Assembly: GCF_027912835.1 (NCBI RefSeq)
Contig: NZ_CP115770.1
Span: forward strand, 1 to 64,000
DNA from: Paracoccus sediminicola
GTDB taxonomy: Bacteria > Pseudomonadota > Alphaproteobacteria > Rhodobacterales > Rhodobacteraceae
Reading direction: 5' to 3'
Length of the DNA: 64,000 nt
The position numbers were made by a program, and so were the translations under genes. Below are positions 51,456 to 60,133 of this stretch, piece after piece. Numbering within the stretch: the stretch's first letter is position 1; each line of letters begins with the position of its first letter. The notes under the pieces are model-generated. The model saw only the letters and a list, made by a program, of their open reading frames with translations. It did no database searches and was not told the origin of the DNA.

Positions 51456-52535
51456 TCAAATTCCGATCCGCGCTTGCGCAGTAGCAGTCTTGTGCAGTTG
51501 CGAAGCAAACTCTGTTGTGGGCGCGGTCAGGTCTATCGTTCTAAACGAAATAGGGTGTCCTTGAATAACCAGGGTTTCGTCAACGCTGCCGCCAACTTGC
51601 GGATGGAGCAGAATTCCTTCCGAGGTCAGACTGGGAGGCTGCTCCATGTGTTCCTGTGTACGCAAATATGCATACATCTGGTATAGATACCCGCTTCGCA
51701 AGATTTCGTCCCTGTGGTTCGATCTGGTCAGAATTCGGGTGAACTTGGTGTCGATGACCACGTGACGTTCGGTTTCGGGATGGGTCAGTTCGATGTCGGT
51801 CTGCATGCCAGGAAGGATCGCGGACAGGCCTGGGGTTGTGCCGGACACAGGCCAAGCGAGGCGTCGCCCCTGGGCAATGGACCACCCCTCTGGCTTCAGG
51901 GCTATACGGAGCGCATTGCCGATGGCGCGTTCGAAGAGACGGCGGATCAGGTGCTCGGTCGTCTCATCACCGGGCTGTAGCGAGGCCCCTTTGGTTTCGG
52001 TCGGTATCGTCCCATCGAAGACCATCCGGGCAAGTGCCACCATCATTCTGTCCGCATTCTCGTTCCTGCCTATCTGGTCGGTCGCCAGTTCGGCGCGAGA
52101 GGGCCTGCGCGCCGAGACGCCCGCGCGCGCGAAATCCGCCGCGAGGCTGCGACAACGATGTCCGGTCTCCCGGGCGGAGACTCGGGCAGAGAGACGTTCA
52201 AGCGCAGCGCGAACCAGCCTGTTTCGCGGCGTGTCCATGACATGCTCTTCGAACCGGCAGGCGATCTGACCGCGCTCCATGAGCTGGCCCGCCTCTGTCG
52301 CCAGCATGTCGATGCGACCGCGTACACGCGGCAGAACTGCTGTCCGCGCCTGGTAGCCACGGCTCAGGTTGCGGTGAAGTCGATCTTCGACCACGTGGGC
52401 CATCAGGCGGCCGATGAGATCCGGCAAGTCCTGGGCCTGCTCGACATCGCGCTCGAATCGACCCTGGAGTTGAACGAGATCCGCGGCATAGAGAAACAAG
52501 ATCCAGATGTTGCGAAGCGGAATCTCGGAGGCCAT
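51456..52535 (-). CDS. mcrC: McrC-type nuclease subunit
   Basis: A 359-residue McrC protein, the nuclease part of a modification-dependent restriction enzyme. It opens IPLRNIWILFLYAADL, typical of McrC, and the PD-(D/E)XK core is MQTDIELTH ... HVVIDTKFTRIL with QMYAYLRTQE following. Its ATG shares a base with the mcrB stop (TGATG). With McrB it should cut DNA carrying modified cytosine, for example from phages. Confidence 0.88.
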   Translation of the reverse strand: MASEIPLRNIWILFLYAADLVQLQGRFERDVEQAQDLPDLIGRLMAHVVEDRLHRNLSRGYQARTAVLPRVRGRIDMLATEAGQLMERGQIACRFEEHVMDTPRNRLVRAALERLSARVSARETGHRCRSLAADFARAGVSARRPSRAELATDQIGRNENADRMMVALARMVFDGTIPTETKGASLQPGDETTEHLIRRLFERAIGNALRIALKPEGWSIAQGRRLAWPVSGTTPGLSAILPGMQTDIELTHPETERHVVIDTKFTRILTRSNHRDEILRSGYLYQMYAYLRTQEHMEQPPSLTSEGILLHPQVGGSVDETLVIQGHPISFRTIDLTAPTTEFASQLHKTATAQARIGI

Positions 52536-54337
52536 CAGAGCCCGTCGCGCAGCCGCGCCTTTGCTTCGGCAGCCCTCTCGGGCGCATCAAACCAGTATTC
52601 GTCGAGCAGCGGTCCGATCTCCGTTTCTATCACGTCGTTGAACCAGCCCTTCGGATCGGCCAGCGGCTCGGTTGGCGTGATGTAGGAGTGGCCGACGCGG
52701 AACTGCTGACCTAGAGTCCTGTCGCCGGATATCTCGTCGTTCAGCGCCGTCATGCGCGCCCGGATCAGATCCACCATGTCGCTGTCGAGCCCGCGATCCG
52801 CGCACCATGCGGCCCAGGAATCGTTCAGCATGGGCTCGAGCGAGATGAAGGCGAAGCGCCGCCGAAGCGCCAGATCTACGAGTGCCAGCGAGCGGTCGGC
52901 CACGTTCATCGTACCGATGATGTAGAGATTGTCCGGGACATGCACGCGCTCGCCTGGCTGTTTTCGGTAGGCGAGCTCGATCGCGTCAGCGCGGCTGCGC
53001 TTGGTGTTCTCGAGTAGTGTCAGCATCTCGCCGAAGACCTGAGCCGGGTTGCCGCGATTGATCTCCTCGATGATGAGTAAATGCGCGATGTCGGGCTGGG
53101 CGCGGGCGGCCTCCACCACCTGCAGGAACACACCGTCGGTGATCACAAGACCCGCTGAGCTGGGCCGATAGCCTCGCACGAAATCCTCGTAAGAGAGCGA
53201 CGGATGGAACTGGACCGAGCGCAGTTGCTCGGGCTTCGGCGTGCGTCGCCCGATCAGCGCCTTTGCCAGGCGCTTCGCGAGCCAAGTTTTGCCGGTGCCT
53301 GGCGCACCCTGAAGGATCAGGTTCTTCTTATCCTCCAAGCGTGCAATCAGTTTCGCGAGCGCGCCACGCGACAAGAACCCGCCCTCGGCAATGATGTCGT
53401 CGATGCCATAGGGCTCGATCGGAGGCGCATCTGTCTCGCCGTCCGCCTGCTCCTCCTCCTCGATCAGGGTGAGGGGTTCGAGGTCCTCGGCGTACTTTTC
53501 GGCCCAGTAGGGATGCGCCAGGAACCGTGCCAGGTCCTGGTTTTCTCCGTCGAAGGCGAATGCCACCAGTTGCCTCGCCATGTCGTCGTCCTCAAAGCGC
53601 GCCCTGGCGACAGTCGTGCGGTAGGTATAAAAGAACCACTCGCGTGGCGGGTCGACTTCTTCCCAGGCGACATCGACAGTCTTCCCGTCCCCCGGATTGC
53701 CAGTAATCGTGCCAATCGCCTTGATGCGCATGGCGCTGACCGGTCGCCCTCGGTTCTCGAACGGCACATCGTTCTTGCGCGTGTAAGTCGCCTTGATCGC
53801 GATCCGGTCGCCCTGCTTCATCTGTTTCACGAGATGTGAGAACTTGTCGTCATAGCCATTCTGCCAGATGCCTTCACCAAGGAAGCGTGGGGTCTGGTCG
53901 CCTTCGTCCCATGCTGCACCGACGAACCAGTAGTTGATGCCTTCCGGGACGATATCGCCCTCCGGTGCCTGGTCTTCGTCTTCATCAGCCTTGAGTGCTG
54001 CATGCTCTTGTCTGAAGATCTCGACGGCGAGGTCATCCGTCATTTCGATGGAACCACCCGCATCGGTCAGGGCCCAAATGCCGCGCTTCGGGGAATAGAG
54101 GTAGCCGGCCTTAACAAGGTAGAACCGTGCCCAGGCAACCCGATTGTTGAACTTCGGCTGCCCGTTTTTGTTGGTCTGGTTCAGGAAGTCGTCCGGTACT
54201 TCATGTCGCTGCGCGATTTCTTGGAAGACCTGTTTCGGGCGCGCCCGCCCCCCAAGATCGCGCAAGACCTCAAGGACCGGCGCGAAGTAGCTGACGAACT
54301 GCGGAACGCCTTCAATTTTCTGCTCGAAAAGTTTCAC
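52535..54337 (-). CDS. mcrB: McrB-type AAA+ GTPase with N-terminal EVE-like domain
   Basis: A 600-residue motor of the McrBC system. Residues 1-95 form a winged-helix Mrr N-terminal-like domain; about 135-245 (YWFVGAAWDEGDQTPRFLG...) resembles an EVE/PUA-like domain that could read modified bases. The AAA+ core has Walker A GAPGTGKT (344-351), IIEEINRGNPAQVFGE and the McrB GTP signature GTMNVADRSLALVD. It is encoded before mcrC and is the first gene of the pair. Confidence 0.9.
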   Translation of the reverse strand: MKLFEQKIEGVPQFVSYFAPVLEVLRDLGGRARPKQVFQEIAQRHEVPDDFLNQTNKNGQPKFNNRVAWARFYLVKAGYLYSPKRGIWALTDAGGSIEMTDDLAVEIFRQEHAALKADEDEDQAPEGDIVPEGINYWFVGAAWDEGDQTPRFLGEGIWQNGYDDKFSHLVKQMKQGDRIAIKATYTRKNDVPFENRGRPVSAMRIKAIGTITGNPGDGKTVDVAWEEVDPPREWFFYTYRTTVARARFEDDDMARQLVAFAFDGENQDLARFLAHPYWAEKYAEDLEPLTLIEEEEQADGETDAPPIEPYGIDDIIAEGGFLSRGALAKLIARLEDKKNLILQGAPGTGKTWLAKRLAKALIGRRTPKPEQLRSVQFHPSLSYEDFVRGYRPSSAGLVITDGVFLQVVEAARAQPDIAHLLIIEEINRGNPAQVFGEMLTLLENTKRSRADAIELAYRKQPGERVHVPDNLYIIGTMNVADRSLALVDLALRRRFAFISLEPMLNDSWAAWCADRGLDSDMVDLIRARMTALNDEISGDRTLGQQFRVGHSYITPTEPLADPKGWFNDVIETEIGPLLDEYWFDAPERAAEAKARLRDGL

Positions 54338-54453
54338 ACCTGTCCCCGGGTTTTTCAGGAAATTCCGACCAGTACACCCGATGGCTGAGATCTTTGCAAT
54401 TGGGTCGGGACTTCGGGTTTCCTCGATTACCTACTGCTGACCTTCGCGTATCC

Positions 54454-54538
54454 AATTTTTCTGCGCGATGTCACGAAAGGCCGGTTCGGGGAACTGCGTT
54501 GCAGCGATGACCGTCCTGGCGAATGTCGGCTGTGGGCC
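54454..54538 (+). repeat. Dispersed boundary repeat, copy 4
   Basis: CGAAAGGCCGGTTCGGGGAA resembles copy 3 (CGAACGGCCGGTTCGGTGAA) and is followed by GGCGAATGTCGGCTGTGGGCC at the same spacing. It separates mcrB from the recombinase gene. Confidence 0.55.
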
Positions 54539-54561
54539 GCCAGTGACGGCGGCCCGGTCCA

Positions 54562-55194
54562 TTAGATTTCAACACTTTCGGAGATGGCAAGCGCGTCTTC
54601 TAGGTCCACGCCCAGATACCGGACCGTGCTGTCCATCTTGGTGTGTCCCAGAAGAAGCTGAACGGCGCGCAGGTTCCCCGTCTTCCGATAGATCTCCGCG
54701 ACTTTCGTCCGGCGCATGGAGTGAGTTCCGTAGGATGTGGGGTCCAGGCCGATGGATGACACCCAATCCCGAACGAGACGAGCGTACTGCCGTGTCGAGA
54801 TGTGCAGGCGCTCATGGAAACGGCCCGGCCAGAGAAATTCCGAGCCGACCATCAACGGCTCTTCCATCCAGCGCGACAGCGATTTCCGCGTTCCTTCCGT
54901 GATCTCAAACCTGACCGGCCGTTGGGTCTTGCTTTGAATGATCGATGCACGTTCCTTGACCTGGCCGGAAGCGTAGACGTCGACGACCTTTAGTTTCACC
55001 AAGTCGCAGCCACGGAGCTTGCTGTCGACGGCCAAGTTGAAGAGGGCAAGGTCGCGATGGTTCCCGGCGATCTCTAGGCGAACGCGGATGGCCCAGACAT
55101 GTTTCGGCAAAAGTGGGCGTTTCTGACCTATCAGGCGCCCCTTGTTCCAGGCAGGGCGGCAAGCGCGGATGGCAGGTAAGTTGGCAGTAGGCAT
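54562..55194 (-). CDS. Tyrosine recombinase/integrase
   Basis: A 210-residue tyrosine recombinase consisting mainly of the catalytic domain. Visible residues are Arg in DSKLRGCDLVKLK, HSMRR (His and Arg), LLGHTKMDSTVRYLG with His and the final Tyr. The core-binding N-terminal domain is short, as in several plasmid or integron-like small integrases. The start MPTANLPAIR (55194) was chosen; the longer frame to 55299 lies in repeat-like DNA. It stands alone, flanked by repeat modules, and might have moved the McrBC cargo or resolve plasmid multimers. Confidence 0.83.
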   Translation of the reverse strand: MPTANLPAIRACRPAWNKGRLIGQKRPLLPKHVWAIRVRLEIAGNHRDLALFNLAVDSKLRGCDLVKLKVVDVYASGQVKERASIIQSKTQRPVRFEITEGTRKSLSRWMEEPLMVGSEFLWPGRFHERLHISTRQYARLVRDWVSSIGLDPTSYGTHSMRRTKVAEIYRKTGNLRAVQLLLGHTKMDSTVRYLGVDLEDALAISESVEI

Positions 55195-55264
55195 GTTCTG
55201 TCCTCCAACCTCCTCGCCCAGCCTCGACACCAACCACATGTTGGTGACACAGTATACCACATCA

Positions 55265-55345
55265 AGCCAGCCCACCGCGAAGGTCTGCTCCGAGCCCAAT
55301 TTCAGCTTTCCGCGCTGAACGAAACGCCCCTCCGGGCAAGCCGGG
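55265..55345 (+). repeat. Dispersed boundary repeat, module 2 relative
   Basis: CCACCGCGAAGGTCTGCTCC then GAGCCCAATTTCAGCTTTCC, GCGCTGAACG resembles the stretch at 38850-38920. With copy 4 on the other side it brackets the recombinase gene as copies 2 and its module 2 bracket the IS. Confidence 0.4.
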
Positions 55346-55518
55346 GCGGTTCAAATTGTGAAAAGTTTCGTTGAGCGTAAGAGTGAGGGGGAACGGAAGG
55401 GCGCCAACTGATGCTAATTGAAACCCGGACATTGTACGTAATGACCGTCCTGGCGTTGATGAGTACGCCGGGACCAAGCCAGTTATTGATGCCCGCCGCG
55501 CCTCTTTGTCTCCTAGTT

Positions 55519-55866
55519 TCACTCATTGTTTGGTGTGCATTGCAGCAGGGACTCTTCCTTGATCGTATCGGTCAGCGTGACATTCTCACCCTTTGTCCAC
55601 CATTCGTACCGCCCAGACACGTAACGGGCGCCTGAGGCGGAGACCACGTTGACGAATACACGATGATCTTCATCCACTGGCACCAGTGCCAGCACGTCGG
55701 ATTCTGAAGTGAAATAGTGCACGACGAACGGTTGCCCTTCGTCGCATTCGTATTCTATCGTGCGTATCGCCATGTCTTCGGTATCAAAGCCGAGCGAAAA
55801 CGAGACGTCCGCCGACGCGGCCGAAGCTAATGCGACAGTTATCGCAATAATTGACACAAAGCGCAT
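55519..55866 (-). CDS. mliC: MliC-like lysozyme inhibitor
   Basis: A 115-residue secreted protein. A signal peptide (MRFVSIIAITVALASAASA) precedes a small beta-rich domain with YECDEGQPFVVHYF, GARYVSGRYEWWTKGENVTL and two cysteines (Cys41, Cys110 region) that could form a disulphide; these are MliC/PliC marks. Such proteins inhibit C-type lysozyme. On a conjugative plasmid it might temper the lytic transglycosylase of the transfer machine or protect against host lysozyme. Confidence 0.72.
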   Translation of the reverse strand: MRFVSIIAITVALASAASADVSFSLGFDTEDMAIRTIEYECDEGQPFVVHYFTSESDVLALVPVDEDHRVFVNVVSASGARYVSGRYEWWTKGENVTLTDTIKEESLLQCTPNNE

Positions 55867-55986
55867 AAAATATCCTTCCTGTTTGTCAGAGACGGCCCTA
55901 GTAACAGCCGTTGTCCACGATCCTACTCCGACTGTATGGCTCCTACGAACGGCAGAAAAGTCCCGCTCAGCGGACCTTCGTCCTCG

Positions 55987-56072
55987 GAAAATGCTGCATC
56001 ATGGACGAATGGCCGGTCTGGTGAAGCTGCGGCGCGGCATCGGCGTGCTGGATGGAAGGCCGCTTTGGGCCG
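55987..56072 (+). repeat. Dispersed boundary repeat, copy 5
   Basis: GAAAATGCTGCATCATGGAC then GAATGGCCGGTCTGGTGAAG, GCGGCGCGGC, and the end GCTTTGGGCCGTCA. It is 86 bp long and ends in the stop codon of virB6, as copy 3 does for mcrC. Confidence 0.65.
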
Positions 56073-57149
56073 TCACCGTCGCCCAAGCCGTCCCAGTCTC
56101 GCCAGCTGCGCCAGCATTTTTGATCCCGAGTCTGCGGATCCTGTGCCGCCTCCGGAACCCGTCTGTCCCATGCCTTGCCGCACTGGCATTTGCTGCACGC
56201 CAAAGAACTGCCGCGCCCTGAGGGCTGCGTATTCTGCGCCACTGGCCCCGCCGATGAGGTAGCGATTGTAGGCCTGCTGGCTTCCCATGGCGGCGCGGGC
56301 AAAGCTGTAGCCGCCGCCGAGGCCACCGGAGAGGGCGGGCATCATGATGTTGCCGGAGATCGCGCGGACGATGAAGGGCGTGGCGATAATGAAGCCCTTG
56401 GCCATGAGCACCATCATGAAGAAGGGGATGAGCGCGCCGATGTTTGAGGCCCCTTCGGGATCGCCTAGTTCACCGATGAGCGCGGAGGAAACGCCTGTGA
56501 TCGTTGCGAACACGCCTGCGACGACGATGGGGTATAGCGCAAAGGAGATCAGCGCGGACAGCCAGCGCGCGAAATAATCCTTGGTCACCTCGAAGAGGGT
56601 CAGGAATATCATCACCGGGGCGATCCCGATCAGAAGCGCGATCATCAGTCGGGAGGCCACGAGGATGAAGGCGGCCAGTCCGCCGAGGATTGAAAGCAGG
56701 AGGACGCCGACGATGTCGAGCATGGCGCCAGCCATCCAGTTCAGCTCGGACCCGGCAGCGTTCAGATAGTCGCCCAGCTCCGCGATCAGCCGGTCGAATT
56801 CCTCCGCGAAGGTGCCTGAAGGGCCCGGGCTGCCGCCGCCGACGGAAGCTACAAGCGCGCCCGCGATACTGTCGATCCCATAGAGAATGGCAGACGAGAA
56901 GGCGTTGAACTGCATCCAATTGGTCGCGAAAATCCCGATGAGCCCGATCTTGACCGCGAGCCAGAAGGCTGTGTGCCCATCCATGGCCCGATATTGATAG
57001 ATCATGTTGATGCCGACGAGGATCACCACCAGCGTTGTCCCCAAAACCAGGAGCGTGCCGACCGTTGCCGCAACCGCACCAAACTGGGTCTCAGCGGCGG
57101 TGTCGAGATAGGCTTGGGAGGTTTCAACGAAGTAGGTGACGACACTCAT
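56073..57149 (-). CDS. virB6: VirB6-like inner-membrane channel protein
   Basis: A 358-residue polytopic membrane protein with six or more hydrophobic segments. The TrbL/VirB6 mark is the central stretch VASRLMIALLIGIAPVMIFLTLF and DYFARWLSALISFALYPIV. The C-terminus is Gly/Gln-rich. It is the last gene of the T4SS operon, 12 bp after the preceding gene. Its stop codon lies inside the dispersed repeat. Confidence 0.87.
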   Translation of the reverse strand: MSVVTYFVETSQAYLDTAAETQFGAVAATVGTLLVLGTTLVVILVGINMIYQYRAMDGHTAFWLAVKIGLIGIFATNWMQFNAFSSAILYGIDSIAGALVASVGGGSPGPSGTFAEEFDRLIAELGDYLNAAGSELNWMAGAMLDIVGVLLLSILGGLAAFILVASRLMIALLIGIAPVMIFLTLFEVTKDYFARWLSALISFALYPIVVAGVFATITGVSSALIGELGDPEGASNIGALIPFFMMVLMAKGFIIATPFIVRAISGNIMMPALSGGLGGGYSFARAAMGSQQAYNRYLIGGASGAEYAALRARQFFGVQQMPVRQGMGQTGSGGGTGSADSGSKMLAQLARLGRLGRR

Positions 57150-57161
57150 CGCGGGGCTGCC

Positions 57162-57575
57162 TTACCAATTACCTGCGGCGTCGCAGATGGCCTTGGCGGC
57201 AGTTCGGGCGGCGTTGGCGCGGCGGTTGTAGGCGTCCGAGGCCTGCAACATTTCCCAGCGTTCGTCACTGGCGTGGCGCTCACGAAACGCCCCCTCGGCA
57301 TCATCCCAGGACGGGAACCGGATCTCGCAAGCGCAGCTGCCAGTCTCCACGATGCGTTCAAGATTTTGGGCTCGGTAGATGTCTTGAACCAGCACGCGCT
57401 GATAGGCTTGGTGCAGGGGGATCTCCTGCATCCACACGGGTTCAGCGGGCCGTTCTGGACAGACGTCGAAACTGCGCTCGAGGGTCGGCACGAGATTGCG
57501 CTCAGCGAAGCCGGGTGCCGACGTCAGGCCCAGGACCAGCGCAATCAGTGCGAGGGTACAGCCCGCCTGCCTCAT
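57162..57575 (-). CDS. Secreted hypothetical protein in the T4SS operon
   Basis: A 137-residue protein with a signal peptide (MRQAGCTLALIALVLGLTSAPGFA). The mature part has four cysteines (VCPERP, GSCACEIRF, AICDAAG) and is otherwise charged. It overlaps the DUF4177 gene stop. Its place between virB11 and virB6 suggests a periplasmic T4SS component (a VirB5/VirB7-like helper or an entry-exclusion protein); family unknown. Confidence 0.65.
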   Translation of the reverse strand: MRQAGCTLALIALVLGLTSAPGFAERNLVPTLERSFDVCPERPAEPVWMQEIPLHQAYQRVLVQDIYRAQNLERIVETGSCACEIRFPSWDDAEGAFRERHASDERWEMLQASDAYNRRANAARTAAKAICDAAGNW

Positions 57576-57766
57576 GCCGTAGCTCCGGCGAGTGTGGTCT
57601 CACGCTTCAGGAAGACCGTGTGTCCCACATTGGCGAATTCCGAGGAGCTGATCGACACCACCTCCCAGCCTTTCGCACCTTTGGCATTCAGGCTGGCCTG
57701 CATGTCGGCAAGGCTGGTCTTACGAGTCATGGGAAAGGACAGGATATCGTATTCAAATGTCTTCAT
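57572..57766 (-). CDS. DUF4177-like small protein
   Basis: A 64-residue protein: MKTFEYDILSFPMTRKTSL, LNAKGAKGWEVVSISSSEFA and HTVFLKRE match the DUF4177 pattern (LN.LG.EGWE.V). It overlaps virB11 and the next gene by four bases on both sides. Function is unknown; it is an unusual member of a T4SS operon. Confidence 0.72.
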   Translation of the reverse strand: MKTFEYDILSFPMTRKTSLADMQASLNAKGAKGWEVVSISSSEFANVGHTVFLKRETTLAGATA

Positions 57767-58749
57767 GGAGAAGTTCCAATCTCGGTTGCGCCGGGTAGGT
57801 AGAATTCGGTGATGCCGCGCCTGCCGTCGTGGCGACCGGCCTGGATGATCACATCGATGGAGTTCTCGATGTACTGGATCATGTCGGCATAGGTCATCGG
57901 GATCTCGGTCTTAAGTGCCGCGATCGCGAGGCGCTGCACGGCAAGCTGTGGGGTTTCGGCATGTAGGGTGGTCATGGACCCGCCGTGCCCTGTATTTATG
58001 GCTTCGAGGAAGGTCATTGCCTCCTTGCCGCGCACCTCGCCCAGGATGATCCTGTCGGGGCGCATGCGCAGCGTGGCGGTGAGCAGCACATCGGCGGTCT
58101 GGAACTCTGCATCGCGATTGGCGATGAGGGTCACGGCATTTGGCTGGGTCGGCAGAAGCTCGGCGGCTTCCTCGATGGTGACAATGCGTTCCTCTGGTGG
58201 CACATGAGTGAGGATCTTCCGCGCGGCGACGGTCTTGCCGGTGGAGGTGCCGCCTGAGACAATCATGTTGAGTTTGTTCTCGACGCAAAAAGCAAGCGCA
58301 TCATCGATGACGCCAGACGTAACAACCTCGCGCAGTTCCCGGGTTTTCTCGAGACGGAGTTCTTCAAGCTTGCGTTCCTTGCCATAGAGGAAATCGAGCG
58401 CGATTCCATCGAGCGGCAAGCTTGAGAAAAACCGCAGGCTGATCGACATGGCCGAGAGCACGGCGGGTGGTGTGATGACCTGTGCCCGGATCGGCCGCCC
58501 CTTGTAGGTGATTGAGACCGAGACGATGGGGCGGTCCTTGCTCATCGTGGTATTGGCAGAAGAGGCGATCTGGTTGCCGAGGTCTTTCACTTCGGTTGCG
58601 GTCAACGCTTGATCCAGCTTTCTCATGAAGTGATCGCCCTGAAATTCTCCCCAGCAGGTGCCGTCAGGATTGATGCAGATCTCGATGACATCGTCGCGTG
58701 CTGCGGCGTCGATCCGATCAAGCGAGGTCTGGAGATAGCTCAGCGACAT
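57763..58749 (-). CDS. virB11: VirB11 secretion ATPase
   Basis: A 328-residue hexameric ATPase that powers pilus assembly and DNA transfer at the inner membrane. Marks are MIVSGGTSTGKTVAARKIL (Walker A), IVTIEEAAELLP (Asp box-like), MRPDRIILGEVRGKEAMTFLEAINTGH (Walker B and His box). The start MSLSYLQTSL (58749) begins 4 bp after the virB10 stop; the longer frame to 58845 lies inside virB10. Confidence 0.92.
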   Translation of the reverse strand: MSLSYLQTSLDRIDAAARDDVIEICINPDGTCWGEFQGDHFMRKLDQALTATEVKDLGNQIASSANTTMSKDRPIVSVSITYKGRPIRAQVITPPAVLSAMSISLRFFSSLPLDGIALDFLYGKERKLEELRLEKTRELREVVTSGVIDDALAFCVENKLNMIVSGGTSTGKTVAARKILTHVPPEERIVTIEEAAELLPTQPNAVTLIANRDAEFQTADVLLTATLRMRPDRIILGEVRGKEAMTFLEAINTGHGGSMTTLHAETPQLAVQRLAIAALKTEIPMTYADMIQYIENSIDVIIQAGRHDGRRGITEFYLPGATEIGTSP

Positions 58750-58753
58750 GGGA

Positions 58754-60133
58754 TCAGAAGATCTCCAGATCGCGGTCGACCATGACGGTGACGCGGGCGC
58801 CCTGGTCGATATAGATGACCGGACCGATCGAAAGGTAATCGCCAATCACGCTGTCCGTGGCATCGGCAAGATCATCGCCCACGTCTTCGAGCACATCCGC
58901 GGCGGTCTCATCCTGCACATTTGCTGCAGCGGCGCTTGGGGCCGCTGAGATCAGCGAAATCAACGCCGCCGAGCCAAAGCGTTCATCAAAGCGCGTGTCG
59001 ACAAAGCCGGTCACGCCGGAGCGGCCCAACTCGTCACCCCCGAAAGAGCTGATCTGGATGGTTTGATTGTCAGGCAGGATGATCCGGTCCCAGGCGATGG
59101 TGACCCGGCGCTGCGCGATATCGACGCCGGAACGATACCGCCCGATCAGGCGTGACCCGCGCGGGATCAGAAGGCGCGAGCCATCGAAACTGAACACATC
59201 TTCGGACACGACGGCACGGGTCTGGCCGGGCAGGGAGCTGTCGAGGGCGGTTTCCATGACGGCCTGGATCATCGTGCCCTGTATGATGGTATTGGACGGG
59301 TTGGCGATGACCTCGGCTTGCGTCACAGAAGTGGGCAGCGCGCCGTTCAGCACGAAATCCGTCACTTCCCCAAAGGTCCGTTCGGTCAAGGCCGTCTCAT
59401 TTGCACCGGAGGTGCCGCCAAAGGCAATGGTGGGTGAGGTGATGCGCCGATCCTGAAATGCGCGTTCCTCAGCCGCGCGGCGTTCAAGTTCCGCAAGCCG
59501 TCTTGCTTCCTCCTCGCGGCGCAGTCGCTCTTGCTCGCGTGCGCGCAGCTCATCCTGCGTGGGGCCCGTTGGCGCGGGTTGCGGTCGGCTGGCCTCGAGT
59601 TGGGCCAGTTCCAGATCCATGCGGAGTTGCTCAAGGCTGCGATCCCGCGCCGTCAGTTCGTCCTGAAATCGTTGCTGTGCGGCTTCCGAGGCGGCTTGTA
59701 GCGCCGCGATCTGAGCAGTCAGCGCGTCAATTGCCTCTGCGGCGGCGGTGTCTTCCTCGACAACTGGTTCAGGGGCGTTGCGCAACTCCTCGATCTGGGC
59801 CTGCAGGGCGGTGATCTGCGCCAGAAGCTCCGCGTTGGGCTCGACGGGGTCTGGTCCGACGAACACAACCTCGGGCTCGGGCGGGGGCAAGGTCTCGATG
59901 GCGCCAAAGCCATCCCCTTCGTTTTGGAAGACGTCCGGAGTGGCCGTCGGCAAGGCTTCCTCTCCTTCGGGCTGTGAGAGGAGATAAAGCATGGCACCAC
60001 CCGCGCCGATGACGAGGACCACGACCAGCGCGAGAAGGGGCGACCGGCGCTGCGCCGCTATGGGCGCGCGGGCACTGCCTTTCTCAAGGGCGGCGAGGCG
60101 CCTTTCCAGCTCGGTGTTCTCGGTATCGCTCAT
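58754..60133 (-). CDS. virB10: VirB10 core-complex protein
   Basis: A 459-residue TrbI/VirB10 protein spanning both membranes. A single transmembrane helix (LLALVVVLVIGAGGAMLYLL, about 29-48) is followed by a Pro/Glu-rich region and a coiled coil (about 95-210) of Arg/Glu repeats. The C-terminal domain has IIQGTMIQAVMETALDSSLPGQTRAVV, LLIPRGSRLIGRYRSG and the antenna region SFGGDELGRSGVTGFVD. Its start overlaps the virB9 stop (ATGA). Confidence 0.92.
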   Translation of the reverse strand: MSDTENTELERRLAALEKGSARAPIAAQRRSPLLALVVVLVIGAGGAMLYLLSQPEGEEALPTATPDVFQNEGDGFGAIETLPPPEPEVVFVGPDPVEPNAELLAQITALQAQIEELRNAPEPVVEEDTAAAEAIDALTAQIAALQAASEAAQQRFQDELTARDRSLEQLRMDLELAQLEASRPQPAPTGPTQDELRAREQERLRREEEARRLAELERRAAEERAFQDRRITSPTIAFGGTSGANETALTERTFGEVTDFVLNGALPTSVTQAEVIANPSNTIIQGTMIQAVMETALDSSLPGQTRAVVSEDVFSFDGSRLLIPRGSRLIGRYRSGVDIAQRRVTIAWDRIILPDNQTIQISSFGGDELGRSGVTGFVDTRFDERFGSAALISLISAAPSAAAANVQDETAADVLEDVGDDLADATDSVIGDYLSIGPVIYIDQGARVTVMVDRDLEIF

